Numbered from the stretch's first letter, positions 16,350 through 26,456 are shown. The stretch is 58,511 nt of DNA from Phycisphaerales bacterium (GCA_013003065.1 JABDLI010000212.1:1-58511), one strand, 5' to 3'. Notes: generated from the sequence alone by a model not told the origin. Numbers and translations are program-made.

Positions 16350-17865
16350 GAGCAGCCTCTCCCGTCAATGCCTCCCGAACGACCGTCCTTGCGACGTCGG
16401 CGTTCGACTGGAACGACCACGCTCCGAGGCACTGGACGCGCAAGCGTGACACCTTCGATTCGGGATGTTCGGTGATGAGCCGTGCCCGAGCGGCCTGGAT
16501 GCGATCGATCCACCCATCGGGATCGTCGGTCAGGCCGGCGGCGACGACCCCCACCGGGCGTCGTGTCGGTGCTGCCATCACGAGATCGGTGTGGTAGCAC
16601 GCTTGCGCGACGAACCGGCGGATCTCCTCGAGATCGGCCTGCGTTTCCGTGGGGGTGACGTTGAGCACGGCAATCCGCGGACGCGTCTCTTCCAGCTCGG
16701 CCAGACGCTCGAAGTACCGGGTGACGACGAGCTCGGGATCATCGGCCGGGAGCGTGAACGAGAAGGTGCTGCCCTCGCCGGGCGTGCTGTCGACGTCGAT
16801 GCGGCCGAGGTTCAGCCACGCGAGCTCGCGGGCGATGTTGAGACCGAGCCCGAATCCCTTCGTGCTGGTGCCGCAGTCGACCCCGAGCTGCTGGAATCGA
16901 TCGAAGATGACCTTGCGATCGTCGGGCGTGAGGCCGGGGCCGCGGTCGGTCACGCCGATCTCCACGTCACCACCCTCGGTCGTTCGGGCCCAGATCTCGA
17001 CGGTGCTCTCGGCGGGTGAGAACTTCACCGCGTTCACACCGAGGTTGACGATCACCCGCGCCGCCTTCTCTCGGTCGGCGAAGACGAGCATGTCGGGATC
17101 GACGTCGAACCGCTCTTCGACCTGCACGTTCTTCGTCCGCCCCTTCGCGGCAACCATCGGCCGCGCGGTGTCGAGGATCGAGGCGAGCGGCTGCGATCGC
17201 CGGTCCACGCGGAGCGTCCCCGACTTGAGCTTGCTGCTGTCGAGCAGGTCGTCCACCATCTGCGTCAGGTCGTGCACCGCGTTGGTGATCGACCCGAGGT
17301 ACTCACGCTGCTGCTCCGAGACGGGCCCGCCGAGACCGTCGTCGATGATCGACGTGAACTCCTTGATCACGGTCAGCGGCGTGCGGAACTCGTGCGAGAC
17401 GTTGTCGACGAAACGGTGGGCGGTGTTGGTCAGCTCGCCCAGCTTCAGATTCTTGCGTGAGAGCTCGACGGCGAGCGTCTCGAGCTTCCGGTGCGCCTCG
17501 AGGGCGCGGCGGGCCGCGTGGAGCCGCCCGCGCAGCTCGCTCGGATGGAATGGCTTGACGACGTAGTCGTCGGCCCCGGCGCTCAGCCCCTCGACCAGCT
17601 CGTCCCGAGAGTGGCGGCCCGTGAGAACGATGACGTAGACGTAGTGGGGTCGCCGCTGGCTCCGAAGTCGCCGGACGAGCTCGAGCCCGCTGAGCTCCGG
17701 CATGACCCAGTCGATGATCGCGAGGCGGGGCGCATCCGGTTGCAGGAGAGCCTCCCAGGCTTCCTTGGCGCTCTCGGTGGTCGTCGGCTCGAACCCCCAG
17801 ATCGGGAGCACCGACTCGAGCATGCGACGGGAAACCGCCTCGTCGTCACAAATGAGAACCTTCAT
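16342..17865 (-). CDS. REC-histidine kinase hybrid with N-terminal receiver
   Basis: This soluble protein of 507 residues has an N-terminal receiver (1-120, phospho-acceptor D52 in IIDWVMPELSG, Lys in VVKPFHP). A short coiled coil leads to a HisKA domain with NVSHEFRTPL (H158), then an HATPase domain with NLGVNAVKF, DRGPGL and GFGLGLNIAREL, and about 110 C-terminal residues of unknown fold. A receiver ahead of the kinase suggests control by an upstream phosphodonor, plausibly the Hpt of the large kinase. Its ATG overlaps the stop of that gene by 4 nt (ATGA). Confidence 0.92.
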   Translation of the reverse strand: MKVLICDDEAVSRRMLESVLPIWGFEPTTTESAKEAWEALLQPDAPRLAIIDWVMPELSGLELVRRLRSQRRPHYVYVIVLTGRHSRDELVEGLSAGADDYVVKPFHPSELRGRLHAARRALEAHRKLETLAVELSRKNLKLGELTNTAHRFVDNVSHEFRTPLTVIKEFTSIIDDGLGGPVSEQQREYLGSITNAVHDLTQMVDDLLDSSKLKSGTLRVDRRSQPLASILDTARPMVAAKGRTKNVQVEERFDVDPDMLVFADREKAARVIVNLGVNAVKFSPAESTVEIWARTTEGGDVEIGVTDRGPGLTPDDRKVIFDRFQQLGVDCGTSTKGFGLGLNIARELAWLNLGRIDVDSTPGEGSTFSFTLPADDPELVVTRYFERLAELEETRPRIAVLNVTPTETQADLEEIRRFVAQACYHTDLVMAAPTRRPVGVVAAGLTDDPDGWIDRIQAARARLITEHPESKVSRLRVQCLGAWSFQSNADVARTVVREALTGEAAHV

Positions 17866-20800
17866 GCCCGGACCTCCCCCTGCATCGTCTCCAGTTCGGC
17901 GCGCATCTGGCCCAGCTCCTTGGTCAGCGTCGCCAGCGCGTCCTCGGCAAGCGACAGGTCACCGGACCGGCCGATGCGTTCGAGGTGCGCCGCCACCGCG
18001 TGCACGCGGTGACCGGCCATGTTGCCCGCCGATCCCTTCAAGGCGTGCGCGGCGCTCGCGAGGCCGTCGGCATCGGCTCCCGCGGCGGCATCCAGCATCC
18101 GCTGCTCGAGCCGGTGGCTCTCGACGTCGAAGAGCCCGATGAGATCGGCGAGGATGTCCGTCGCGCCGCACACCCGGTCGAGCAGCTCGGAGCGATTCAC
18201 GCAGGCGTCGGCGGGCGTTTCCTCCGTCGCGGGCTCCGCCGCGAGCGTGAGCTCCACGCGCTCGTACAGCTCGTCGGGATTGATCGGCTTGGACAGATAG
18301 TCGTCCATGCCGGCATCCAGACAGCGTTGCCGGTCGCCGCTCATCGCGTGGGCGGTCATGGCGATGATGCGGGTCGCCCGTCCCGTCTGCGTCTCGGCGG
18401 CCCGAATCCGCATCGTCGCTTCCAGCCCGCCCATGACCGGCATCTGCACGTCCATGAGCACGACGTCGAAGCGTTCCTGTTGGGTCAGGGTCACGGCGTC
18501 GGCGCCGTTCTCGCACAACCGCACCTCGTGTCCGCGTCGCTCCAGCAGGCGAATGGCGAGACGTTGGTTGACGTGGTTGTCCTCGACCAGCAGGACCGAC
18601 AGCGGCTGGGGCACGCACTCGGAGGTGGGCTCGGCGACCGACGCCTGTTTGTCATCCATCGGGTCTTCCTTGCGGTCCAGCGCCGCGACCATCGTGTCGA
18701 GCAGCTCGCTCGATCGAATCGGCTTGCGAATCTGCGCGGCAATGTCACGGTCGCCCGACGAAGCGAGGCTCGCCCCGGACGTCAGCATGATGAGCACGGT
18801 GTCGGCGTATCCCGGTTGCTTGCGAATCTCTTCGGCCAGCGTGTAGCCGTCCATCCCGGGCATGTGACCGTCGAGGAGGACGAGATCGAACGGGTCTTCG
18901 TTGTACACGGCCTCGAGCGCCGCTTCGGCCCCGAGGGCGAAGCTCGCCTCGATGCCCCAGTGCCCGAGAAGCCGACGCAGCAGATCCAGGTTGGTCGCGT
19001 TGTCGTCGACCGCAAGCACCCGCAACGCGCCGAACGCAGGCATCGGACGAGCGTGGTCCGCATCCGGACGAACCCGCAACGGAATCTCGAACGAGAAGAC
19101 GCTTCCGCGGCCGGGAGTGCTCCGCAGCTGCATCTCCCCGCCCATGAGATGAACGAGCCGCGTGCTGATCGCGAGCCCGAGACCGGTGCCACCGTGCTGC
19201 CGCGTCGTCGACCCGTCGGCCTGGACGAACTCGTGGAAGATGACGGCCTGCTTCTCGGGCGCGATCCCGACGCCGGTATCGGCGACGGAGAAACGCAATC
19301 GGGCATCCGAGCCATCGCAGCTCACCAACCGCACCTGCACGGACACTTCGCCGGCGGCCGTGAACTTGATCGCGTTGCCCACGAGGTTGACGAAGACCTG
19401 CCGGAGACGGCCCGCGTCTCCAGCCAGGTACAGCGGAACATCGGGACCGATGTCGCACACCACCTCGAGATCCTTGATGGTCGCGGCGATCGAGAGGACG
19501 TGGAGCGTGTCGCCGAGCAGGTGTTCGAGCTGGAACGGGACCGTCTCCAGCTCGAGCTTGCCGGCCTCGATCTTCGAGAAGTCGAGGACATCGTTGAGGA
19601 CGGTCAGCAACGACTCCGCCGACGAGCGCACGAGCTGCAGGCAGTCGCGTTGATCGACGGTGAGTGTCGAGTCGAGCACGATGTCGGTCATGCCGAGGAT
19701 GGCATTCATCGGCGTACGGATCTCGTGGCTCATGTTGGCGAGGAACTCGCCCTTCGCACGCGTGGCCGCTTCCGCCTGGTCCTTGGCCTTGCGGAGCAGC
19801 CGCTCTTCTTCCTTCCGCCGGCTGATGTCCCTCGCCACGCCGTAGATCAGACCGTTCTCGGCGACCGCGCTGCAGACGAGCCAGCGGTAGCTCCCGTCGC
19901 CGCATCGGTACCGAAGCTCCAGATCCGCGACGGACTCTCCCCGGGCGAGCCGAACCGCCGCGATCCGCGCGATGTGCGTGTCGTCGGGATGGACCCGATC
20001 CAAGAGCGGCTGCTCGAGCAACGCCTCGACGGAGATCCCGAGCGTGCTCTCCCAGACCGGGTTCAGCTGCCGGAACCGCCCGAAGCGATCGGCAATGAAC
20101 AGCAGATCCAGGGAGAGCGCGAACAGCCGCTGCCGCTCGCTCTCGGCGCGTCGGCGGGCGGTGATGTCGGCGAAGGTCACGGCGAAGCCGTCTCCGAGCG
20201 GCACGGCGGCAATCTGGTACCAGCGTTTCTCCGGGCCCTCTTCGCAGCACTGCTCGTAACTCGCCGGCTGACCGGTTTCGACCACGTCGACGCCGCGGGC
20301 GAACAGCGTGTCGACGCCGGCTCCGGACAGCTCCGTCCGGAGACGACGCCCCCGCAGCGTCTCCGGGTCGCGATCGAGTACGGCCGCCGCCGTCCGATTG
20401 ACCAGCCGGAACTCGAAGTCGGTGATCTCGCCGGCATCATCCCGCACGCTTCGGAATGCCAATACCCCGTCGAAGGAGCTGTCCAGGACGCTCGACAGCA
20501 GGGCCTTGGTCCGGCGATGATGCTCGCCCTCCAGACGCAGCTCCATCTCGTCGACCACGATCCGGCCGAGCTCCTCGAGCACGGCCCGGCCGTCGTCGTC
20601 GAGCCCGCGGGGGCGGACGTCCTTCACGCACAACGCCCCGATGTTGACACCGTCCGACGTGCGCAGGGGGGCGCCGGCGTAGAAGCGAACGCCCTGCTCG
20701 GTCACCTGGGGGTTGTCGGCGAATCGCGGATCCTGCCTCGCGTCCTCGACGACGAGCATCTCGTCGTGCAGGATCGTGTGCGCGCAGAAGGCGATCGCCC

Positions 20801-21014
20801 GATCCGCCTGCCGCGTGTCCGTTCCGACGCATGCCTTGAACCACTCGCGTTCGCGGTCGACGAGGCTGATGGCGGCGATGGGCGCCTCGAGCAGCCGGGC
20901 GGCAAGACGGGCGATCCGGTCGAATCCGGCCTCCGACGGCGTGTCGAGGATCTCCAGACGCGCAAGTGCGTCGAGCCGCGCGGGTTCGTTGCTGGGAATG
21001 GGCGCTGAGGGCAT
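17862..21014 (-). CDS. hybrid sensor histidine kinase: GAF-PAS-PAS-HisKA-HATPase-REC-REC-Hpt
   Basis: This 1050-residue cytosolic kinase heads a phosphorelay operon. Domains in order: GAF (about 15-160, LARLEILDTPSEAGFDRI start), PAS (about 170-290), PAS/PAC (about 295-402), HisKA with NMSHEIRTPMNAIL (H430), HATPase (N547, DTGVGI 579-584, GGTGLGL 608-614), a first receiver (phospho-acceptor D715 in LLDGHMPGMDG), a second receiver (D855 in LMDVQMPVMGG) and a C-terminal Hpt with AAHALKGSAGNM (H990). There is no membrane segment, so the signal is probably intracellular, and no ligand-specific motif identifies it. The architecture allows a full His-Asp-His-Asp relay ending on the four receivers encoded downstream. 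Confidence 0.93.
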   Translation of the reverse strand: MPSAPIPSNEPARLDALARLEILDTPSEAGFDRIARLAARLLEAPIAAISLVDREREWFKACVGTDTRQADRAIAFCAHTILHDEMLVVEDARQDPRFADNPQVTEQGVRFYAGAPLRTSDGVNIGALCVKDVRPRGLDDDGRAVLEELGRIVVDEMELRLEGEHHRRTKALLSSVLDSSFDGVLAFRSVRDDAGEITDFEFRLVNRTAAAVLDRDPETLRGRRLRTELSGAGVDTLFARGVDVVETGQPASYEQCCEEGPEKRWYQIAAVPLGDGFAVTFADITARRRAESERQRLFALSLDLLFIADRFGRFRQLNPVWESTLGISVEALLEQPLLDRVHPDDTHIARIAAVRLARGESVADLELRYRCGDGSYRWLVCSAVAENGLIYGVARDISRRKEEERLLRKAKDQAEAATRAKGEFLANMSHEIRTPMNAILGMTDIVLDSTLTVDQRDCLQLVRSSAESLLTVLNDVLDFSKIEAGKLELETVPFQLEHLLGDTLHVLSIAATIKDLEVVCDIGPDVPLYLAGDAGRLRQVFVNLVGNAIKFTAAGEVSVQVRLVSCDGSDARLRFSVADTGVGIAPEKQAVIFHEFVQADGSTTRQHGGTGLGLAISTRLVHLMGGEMQLRSTPGRGSVFSFEIPLRVRPDADHARPMPAFGALRVLAVDDNATNLDLLRRLLGHWGIEASFALGAEAALEAVYNEDPFDLVLLDGHMPGMDGYTLAEEIRKQPGYADTVLIMLTSGASLASSGDRDIAAQIRKPIRSSELLDTMVAALDRKEDPMDDKQASVAEPTSECVPQPLSVLLVEDNHVNQRLAIRLLERRGHEVRLCENGADAVTLTQQERFDVVLMDVQMPVMGGLEATMRIRAAETQTGRATRIIAMTAHAMSGDRQRCLDAGMDDYLSKPINPDELYERVELTLAAEPATEETPADACVNRSELLDRVCGATDILADLIGLFDVESHRLEQRMLDAAAGADADGLASAAHALKGSAGNMAGHRVHAVAAHLERIGRSGDLSLAEDALATLTKELGQMRAELETMQGEVRA

Positions 21015-21187
21015 GCACGAGTCCTGGAGCCAGAAGGCAGCGACGCGGACTCAATCGACTGTCCGCGGGGGCCGGTTCGGTCGACCCCCGCAACCGGCGT
21101 TCCGTCGGTTTGCCGGGCTCCTCCAACCCGCAGACTCGCGAAGAGCGCCGGGTTATCAGCCCCACCGGCATCCTCACCATCCGGCGT

Positions 21188-21193
21188 TACAAT
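21188..21193 (+). promoter_or_regulatory. candidate -10 box of lpdA
   Basis: TACAAT lies 47 nt before the lpdA GTG start, in the 226-nt divergent gap shared with the hybrid kinase operon. The -35 is not clear. Confidence 0.35.
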
Positions 21194-21240
21194 GCCCGCC
21201 CGCGCAACCACGCGCACTCCCTATCCGCGAGGAACCGTCC

Positions 21241-22722
21241 GTGGCGAAGCAGACCAAGCACTACGACCTCATCGTGATCGGCAGCGGACCGGGCGGTTAC
21301 GTCGGCGCGATCCGCGCCGCGCAGCTCGGCCTCAAGACCGCCGTGGTGGAACGCGACAAGCTCGGTGGCGTGTGCCTGAACTGGGGCTGCATCCCCACGA
21401 AGGCGCTTCTGCACAACGCGGAGCTCTACCGCGAAGCGATCACGCACGGCAAGGAGTGGGGGATCGAGGCGAAGGAGGTGACCGTCCACTGGGACCAGGT
21501 GATCGGTCGCAGCCGGAAGATCACGAAGACGCTCAACAACGGCGTCGGCTTCCTCCTGAAGAAGAACAAGATCGACCACCACGACGGCCACGCCACGATC
21601 GTCTCACCCCGAACGGGCAGCAAGCCGTGCGTGGTGGAGGTGCGGAAGCCCGCCGGTGACTACTACCACGGCAGCGGCGGCGAGCTCGTCGAGACGTTGA
21701 CCGCCGACCGCGTCATGATCGCCACCGGGGCGGCGCCCAAGGAGCTGCCCTTCGCTCCACGCGACGGCAAGACGGTCATCGACTCGTCCGACGCGATGAA
21801 CCTGAAGAAGCAGCCGACGTCGATGCTCGTCGTGGGCTCCGGCGCGATCGGCATGGAGTTCGCATACTTCTACAACGCATTCGGAACGACGGTGACGGTC
21901 GTCGAGATGCTCGATCGCATTCTGCCCGTCGAGGACGCCGACGTCTCCAAGGCGGCCTTGAAGGCTTTCAAACAACAGGGCATCGCCTTTCACACGTCCA
22001 CGACGATCAAGTCGCTCGACAAGACGAAGAGCGGGGTGAAGGCGACGCTGGTGGACGTCAACGACGACAGCAAGACGCAAACGCTCGAAGCGGATGTCGT
22101 GCTCGTGGCGATCGGGGTCCGCGGACGCTTCGACGGACTCTTCGACGAGAAGGCGGTGCCCGTCCAGATCGAGCGTGATCACATCAAGACCGACTACCGC
22201 TCGAACGCCGAGCCCACGTACGAGACGTCGGCGCCCGGCATCTACGCGATCGGCGACATCATCGGCCCCCCCTGGCTCGCGCACGTCGCGTCCGAGGAAG
22301 CCGTCACGTGCGTCGAGCGGATGGCCGGCCACCACACGCTGGGCATCGACTACGACTCGATCCCCGGATGTACGTACTGCAACCCGCAGATCGCGTCGGT
22401 CGGTCTCACCGAACGGGCCGCGAAAGAGCAGGGACTCGACTACACGACCAGCACGTACCAGTTCAAGGCGCACGGCAAGGCGATCGCCGTCGGCGCGACG
22501 CAGGGGTTCGTGAAGCTCATCACGAGCAAGCCCTACGGCGAAATCCTCGGCGCACACATCATCGGCGAGGACGCCTCGGAATTGATCGCCGAGATCTGCA
22601 TCGCCAAGCGGCTGGAAGCGACGGCGGAAGACATCATCTCGACGATGCACGCCCATCCCACCATGCACGAGGGGATGCACGAGGCAGCGCTCGGAACCGA
22701 AGGACGGATGATCCACGCCTGA
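21241..22722 (+). CDS. lpdA: dihydrolipoyl dehydrogenase (E3)
   Basis: This 493-residue flavoprotein disulfide reductase reoxidises lipoamide of 2-oxoacid dehydrogenase or glycine cleavage complexes, using NAD+. It has the FAD-binding GSGPGGYVGA (14-23), the redox pair in GGVCLNWGCIPTK (C45, C50), the NAD-binding GSGAIGMEFAYFY, the second FAD motif GIYAIGDI and the catalytic HAHPTMHE near the C terminus. The start is the GTG at 21241, with GAGG 8 nt upstream and the expected family N terminus. No E1 or E2 gene is adjacent, so the partner complex is encoded elsewhere. Confidence 0.95.
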   Translation: MAKQTKHYDLIVIGSGPGGYVGAIRAAQLGLKTAVVERDKLGGVCLNWGCIPTKALLHNAELYREAITHGKEWGIEAKEVTVHWDQVIGRSRKITKTLNNGVGFLLKKNKIDHHDGHATIVSPRTGSKPCVVEVRKPAGDYYHGSGGELVETLTADRVMIATGAAPKELPFAPRDGKTVIDSSDAMNLKKQPTSMLVVGSGAIGMEFAYFYNAFGTTVTVVEMLDRILPVEDADVSKAALKAFKQQGIAFHTSTTIKSLDKTKSGVKATLVDVNDDSKTQTLEADVVLVAIGVRGRFDGLFDEKAVPVQIERDHIKTDYRSNAEPTYETSAPGIYAIGDIIGPPWLAHVASEEAVTCVERMAGHHTLGIDYDSIPGCTYCNPQIASVGLTERAAKEQGLDYTTSTYQFKAHGKAIAVGATQGFVKLITSKPYGEILGAHIIGEDASELIAEICIAKRLEATAEDIISTMHAHPTMHEGMHEAALGTEGRMIHA

Positions 22723-22772
22723 GCCGCGTTGGCATCGTGGGCGTCACCGTGGGCGCCGGCGTGTGGCCGCCG

Positions 22773-22778
22773 TATCAT
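22773..22778 (+). promoter_or_regulatory. candidate -10 box of the M28 peptidase gene
   Basis: TATCAT ends 6 nt before the ATG at 22785, which has no Shine-Dalgarno. The spacing would give a leaderless transcript. Confidence 0.3.
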
Positions 22779-22784
22779 CGCGGC

Positions 22785-24866
22785 ATGCTCGCTTCCCTCT
22801 GCCGCGTCGCTGCTGCCACCGCCATCGCCGGAACCCCGAGCCCGTGGGCGCCCGCCCCGGACGCGGCACTCGACGTCTACGAGACGGCCCTCCGGTCGAC
22901 GATCGACCCGAGCTCGCTGCGCACGTTCCACGACGCCCTCGGACGGGAACCGCACATCGCGGGCACCGACGGTGACTGGCGCGTCATCGAGTGGCTCGAG
23001 GATTCGTTCCGCACGATGGGGCTCGCGGTCGAACGTCACGAGTTCTGGGCGTACCTCGCCCGCCCCGTCGATGCGCGGGTGGAGCTCGTGACGCCGATCC
23101 GGCACAGCTTCCGCTTGCGGGAGGAGACCCTCGACGCCGACCCCGACACGGCGCACCCCGAACTGGAGATCGGGTTCAACGCCTACAGCGGCAACGGCGA
23201 CGTCACGGCCGAGGTGGTGTACGTCAATCGCGGGCGACGCGAGGACTTCATCACGCTCCGCGAACTCGGCGTCGACCTTCGTGGCAAGATCGCGCTCGCG
23301 CGGTACGGGGGCAACTACCGCGGCTACAAAGCCAAGTACGCGGAAGAAGCGGGCGCCGCGGGCCTGATCATCTACACCGATCCGGCCGACAGCGGATACG
23401 GACGCGGGCTGCCCTACCCCGAGGGCGGGTGGGCGAACGGAACGTCGATTCAACGCGGATCGATCAAGACGATCGCCTACTCGGGCGACCCGCTCACGCC
23501 GTTTCGCCCCGCGACGCGTGACGCCGAGCGGCTCGATCCCGCGGCGGTCGCGTTGCCGAACATTCCCGTGCAACCGGTCGGCTGGAGCGTCGCCGAGGCG
23601 ATCATGCGCCGGATGACGGGCCGCGCGTTGCCGCCGGCGCTCGTGAAGGAGTGGCAGGGGGGCTTGCCGTTCGCCTACCGAGTCGAGGGAGGCGCGGATC
23701 TCCGAGTGCGGGTGATGGTCGAGCAGGAACGCCGGCTCGTCCACACCGCCAACGTGATCGCCACGCTCGAGGGCGCGCGGAATCCGGATGAGCTCGTGAT
23801 CATCGGCTGTCACCACGACGCGTGGGGCTTCGGCGCCGGCGACCCGCTGGCGGGGCTGATCGCCGTGACGGAAGCGGCGCGGGTCATGGCGGACGCAGCG
23901 AGGAACGGTCTGCGTCCCGCCCGCTCGGTGGCGTTCGCCGCCTGGGGCGCGGAGGAGCACGGCATCGTCGGGTCGGTCGAGTGGTGCGAGGCCAATGCCG
24001 ATCGCCTGACCCGCAACGCCGTCGCGTACATCAACCTCGACGCGGCGGCGATGGGCCCGAGGTTCGGAGCCTCCGCCGCGCCGAGCCTGAAGTCGGTCAT
24101 CACCGAGGTGAGCCGGCGGGTGCCGGCGGCGGACGGACGCGGGACGGTGTTCGAGCAGCTCACCCGGGATCAGGCGACGCCGGGCTACGGCGCGCTCGGC
24201 GGCGGATCGGATCACATCGGCTTCTACTGCCACCTCGGCATCCCCGCGTGCGGGCTCAGCGGACGCGGCGGCCAGGGCACGGCCTACCACTCCAACTACG
24301 ACACGGTTGCGTGGTATCGCCGGGTCGTCGGGAGCGACTACGAACCGGCGCGGATGATCACGGCCATGGCGGTGGGGGTGGCGGCCAACCTCGCGTCAGG
24401 TCCGATCGTTCCGCTCGATCCGGCCCGCTACGTCACCGATGGTCGCGCGCAAGTGGACGCGTTGCGGGAACGAGCGGCGACGCTCGGGATCGAGATCGAC
24501 CTGGGCGCGGTGACCGCGGGCATCGACCGCTTCGAGGAAGCGCTGACGGCGGCGACGGCGGTGCGCGGCCGGCTCGGGGTCGGTGCGCCGAGCGCCGCCG
24601 CCGATCGCGTGAGCGGGCTGCTGCGTGAGATCGATCGCGCGTGGATCGACGAGGGCGGCCTGGCCGGCCGCCCCTGGTTCCGCAATCTGTTCGCGGCCAG
24701 CGACCCGTACTCGGGGTATGCCGCCTGGCTGTTGCCGGCCCTGCGGCAGGCGGTCGAGCGTCGCGATGCCGCGGCCATTCGGGTTCAGGCCGACCGGTAC
24801 GTCGCGGTCTTCGATCGCCTCACGGCGCTGACCGATCGCCTGACGGTCGCCCTGAACGCGATGTAA
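22785..24866 (+). CDS. secreted M28 zinc peptidase, glutamate carboxypeptidase II (PSMA) type
   Basis: This 693-residue exopeptidase has a signal peptide (about 1-26) and the three-part plan of the GCPII/transferrin receptor family: a protease domain split by a PA (protease-associated) domain (about 110-300), and a C-terminal helical dimerisation domain (about 555-693). All zinc site residues are recognisable: H343 in GCHHDAWGFGAGDP, bridging D353, catalytic E390 and ligand E391 in WGAEEHG, D419 in YINLD and H502 in YHSNYDT. The family trims C-terminal Glu/Asp from peptides. It starts 62 nt after lpdA and lacks a Shine-Dalgarno. Confidence 0.9.
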   Translation: MLASLCRVAAATAIAGTPSPWAPAPDAALDVYETALRSTIDPSSLRTFHDALGREPHIAGTDGDWRVIEWLEDSFRTMGLAVERHEFWAYLARPVDARVELVTPIRHSFRLREETLDADPDTAHPELEIGFNAYSGNGDVTAEVVYVNRGRREDFITLRELGVDLRGKIALARYGGNYRGYKAKYAEEAGAAGLIIYTDPADSGYGRGLPYPEGGWANGTSIQRGSIKTIAYSGDPLTPFRPATRDAERLDPAAVALPNIPVQPVGWSVAEAIMRRMTGRALPPALVKEWQGGLPFAYRVEGGADLRVRVMVEQERRLVHTANVIATLEGARNPDELVIIGCHHDAWGFGAGDPLAGLIAVTEAARVMADAARNGLRPARSVAFAAWGAEEHGIVGSVEWCEANADRLTRNAVAYINLDAAAMGPRFGASAAPSLKSVITEVSRRVPAADGRGTVFEQLTRDQATPGYGALGGGSDHIGFYCHLGIPACGLSGRGGQGTAYHSNYDTVAWYRRVVGSDYEPARMITAMAVGVAANLASGPIVPLDPARYVTDGRAQVDALRERAATLGIEIDLGAVTAGIDRFEEALTAATAVRGRLGVGAPSAAADRVSGLLREIDRAWIDEGGLAGRPWFRNLFAASDPYSGYAAWLLPALRQAVERRDAAAIRVQADRYVAVFDRLTALTDRLTVALNAM

Positions 24867-24897
24867 CCGGCGCACCCCGAACGCGAACCCGACAGAA

Positions 24898-24912
24898 GAC
24901 CCCCTGGGGGTC
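24898..24912 (+). terminator. possible terminator after the M28 peptidase gene
   Basis: GACCCCCTGGGGGTC is a perfect short palindrome 31 nt after the stop codon, followed by a pyrimidine run (CCCCTTTCATT). The loop would be very tight, so confidence is modest. Confidence 0.35.
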
Positions 24913-25073
24913 CCCTTTCATTGAAAACGGCTTGCTCTGACCCGATGGTGGGCGTACTGTCGATACGTGCACGGGAGCGGTCGCTCGAAGACGGCTCCCG
25001 TTGTTGTCTCGGGAGAGCCGCCTCCCCAAGCGACCCCGAGCCCCTGAGGATTCAAAGAGGAAACGGTTCCGTG

Positions 25074-26456
25074 ATGCAGAAACGATCAGCGATCCTGGCC
25101 GCCGCACTGCTCGGCACGACTCTTCTGACCGCCACCACGGCGACGGCCGGCTCGGGCATCGAGCCGATCACCAGCGTCCGCGTGGCGGCCGGGCTGACCC
25201 GCCCGATCTTCGCGACGCACGCCCCCGGCGACTACAAGCGTCTGTACGTCATTCAGAAACGCGGGCAGATTCGCATTGTGAACCTGAACACGGGCGTCGT
25301 GAGCGCCTCGTCGTTCATGGACATCGACTCCATCGTCGGCGGCGGCACCACGACCAACAACGAGCAGGGGCTGCTCGGCCTGGCGTTCCACCCGGACTTC
25401 AAGGCGAACGGCTTCTTCTACGTCTACTACACGAACAACTCGGGCAACTCGGTCATCGCCCGGTATCGCGCCAAGGAGACGTCCCCGGGCTCCGGGATCT
25501 ACAACCCGGACATCGCCGATGTCTCCTCCGCGTTCACGATCATGACGTTCTCGCAGCCGTTCTCGAACCACAACGGTGGCTGGATCGGCTTCGGCCCCAA
25601 CGATGGCTACCTGTACATCGCGACCGGCGACGGCGGCAGCGCCGGCGATCCCAGCAATCGCGCCCAGGACATCACCAGTCAGCGGCTCGGCAAGATGCTC
25701 CGCCTCGACGTCGACGGCGGCTCGCCCTACGCGGTCCCCGCCGACAACCCGTTCGTCGGCGTGACCGGCGACGACGAGATCTGGGCGTACGGTCTCCGCA
25801 ACCCGTGGCGGCCGAGCTTCGACCGTGACACCGGCGATCTGTACATCGCGGACGTCGGTCAGTTTTCCTGGGAGGAGATCTCGTACCAGTCCGCGGACAG
25901 CGCGGGTGGTGAGAACTACGGCTGGCGGTGCCGCGAGGGCATGCACAACTTCACGTTCACCGGTGCCTGCTTCGACCAGACCTTCACCGAGCCCTTCCAC
26001 GAGTACCCGAACCCGAGTCAAGGCCGGTCGATCACCGGCGGGTACGTCTACCGCGGCTGCGCGATTCCGTCGCTGCGGGGCACGTACTTCTTCGCCGACT
26101 ACGTGAGCGCCCGGATCTGGAGCGTGGACGCCGGCGGCACGACCGACAACTTCACGATCCGCACCAGCGAGTTGGTCCCCGACATCGGCGCGATCAACAA
26201 CATCGCTTCGTTTGGCGAGGATGCGCGGGGCGAGATCTACATCTGCGATCAGTCGGGGGGCGAGATCTTCAAGATCGTCCCCGTCAAGCCGACGATCCTG
26301 CCGGCCGACCTCGACTGCAACGGCGCGGTCGATTTCACCGACCTGCTCACGCTGCTCGCGGCGTGGGGCGAGTGCGACGGCTGCCTGCCCGACCTCGACG
26401 GCGACGACATGGTCGGCTTCGCCGACCTCCTGGCGATGCTGGCCTCCTGGGGCTGA
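25074..26456 (+). CDS. secreted PQQ-type sugar dehydrogenase (GSDH family) with GC-type dockerin
   Basis: This 460-residue exported protein has a signal peptide (about 1-25) and a six-bladed propeller of the soluble glucose/sorbosone dehydrogenase family (about 30-400). Visible motifs include NEQGLLGLAFHPDF, NHNGGWIGFGPNDG, YLYIATGDGG and WAYGLRNPWRPSFD. Residues about 408-460 form a GC-type dockerin: two EF-hand-like repeats (DLDCNGAVDFTDLLTLLAAW and a DLDGDD-start copy) joined by a GCLPD linker. The likely role is periplasmic or surface oxidation of a sugar, with attachment through the dockerin. AGAGG lies 13 nt before this ATG and 10 nt before the GTG at 25071, which is an equally good start. 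Confidence 0.88.
   Translation: MQKRSAILAAALLGTTLLTATTATAGSGIEPITSVRVAAGLTRPIFATHAPGDYKRLYVIQKRGQIRIVNLNTGVVSASSFMDIDSIVGGGTTTNNEQGLLGLAFHPDFKANGFFYVYYTNNSGNSVIARYRAKETSPGSGIYNPDIADVSSAFTIMTFSQPFSNHNGGWIGFGPNDGYLYIATGDGGSAGDPSNRAQDITSQRLGKMLRLDVDGGSPYAVPADNPFVGVTGDDEIWAYGLRNPWRPSFDRDTGDLYIADVGQFSWEEISYQSADSAGGENYGWRCREGMHNFTFTGACFDQTFTEPFHEYPNPSQGRSITGGYVYRGCAIPSLRGTYFFADYVSARIWSVDAGGTTDNFTIRTSELVPDIGAINNIASFGEDARGEIYICDQSGGEIFKIVPVKPTILPADLDCNGAVDFTDLLTLLAAWGECDGCLPDLDGDDMVGFADLLAMLASWG

Noticed and set aside
24898-25073. Small gene or riboswitch between the M28 peptidase and the sugar dehydrogenase
   Set aside because: No open frame with a ribosome site and no conserved aptamer-like structure is seen, only a short palindrome and the leader of the next gene.
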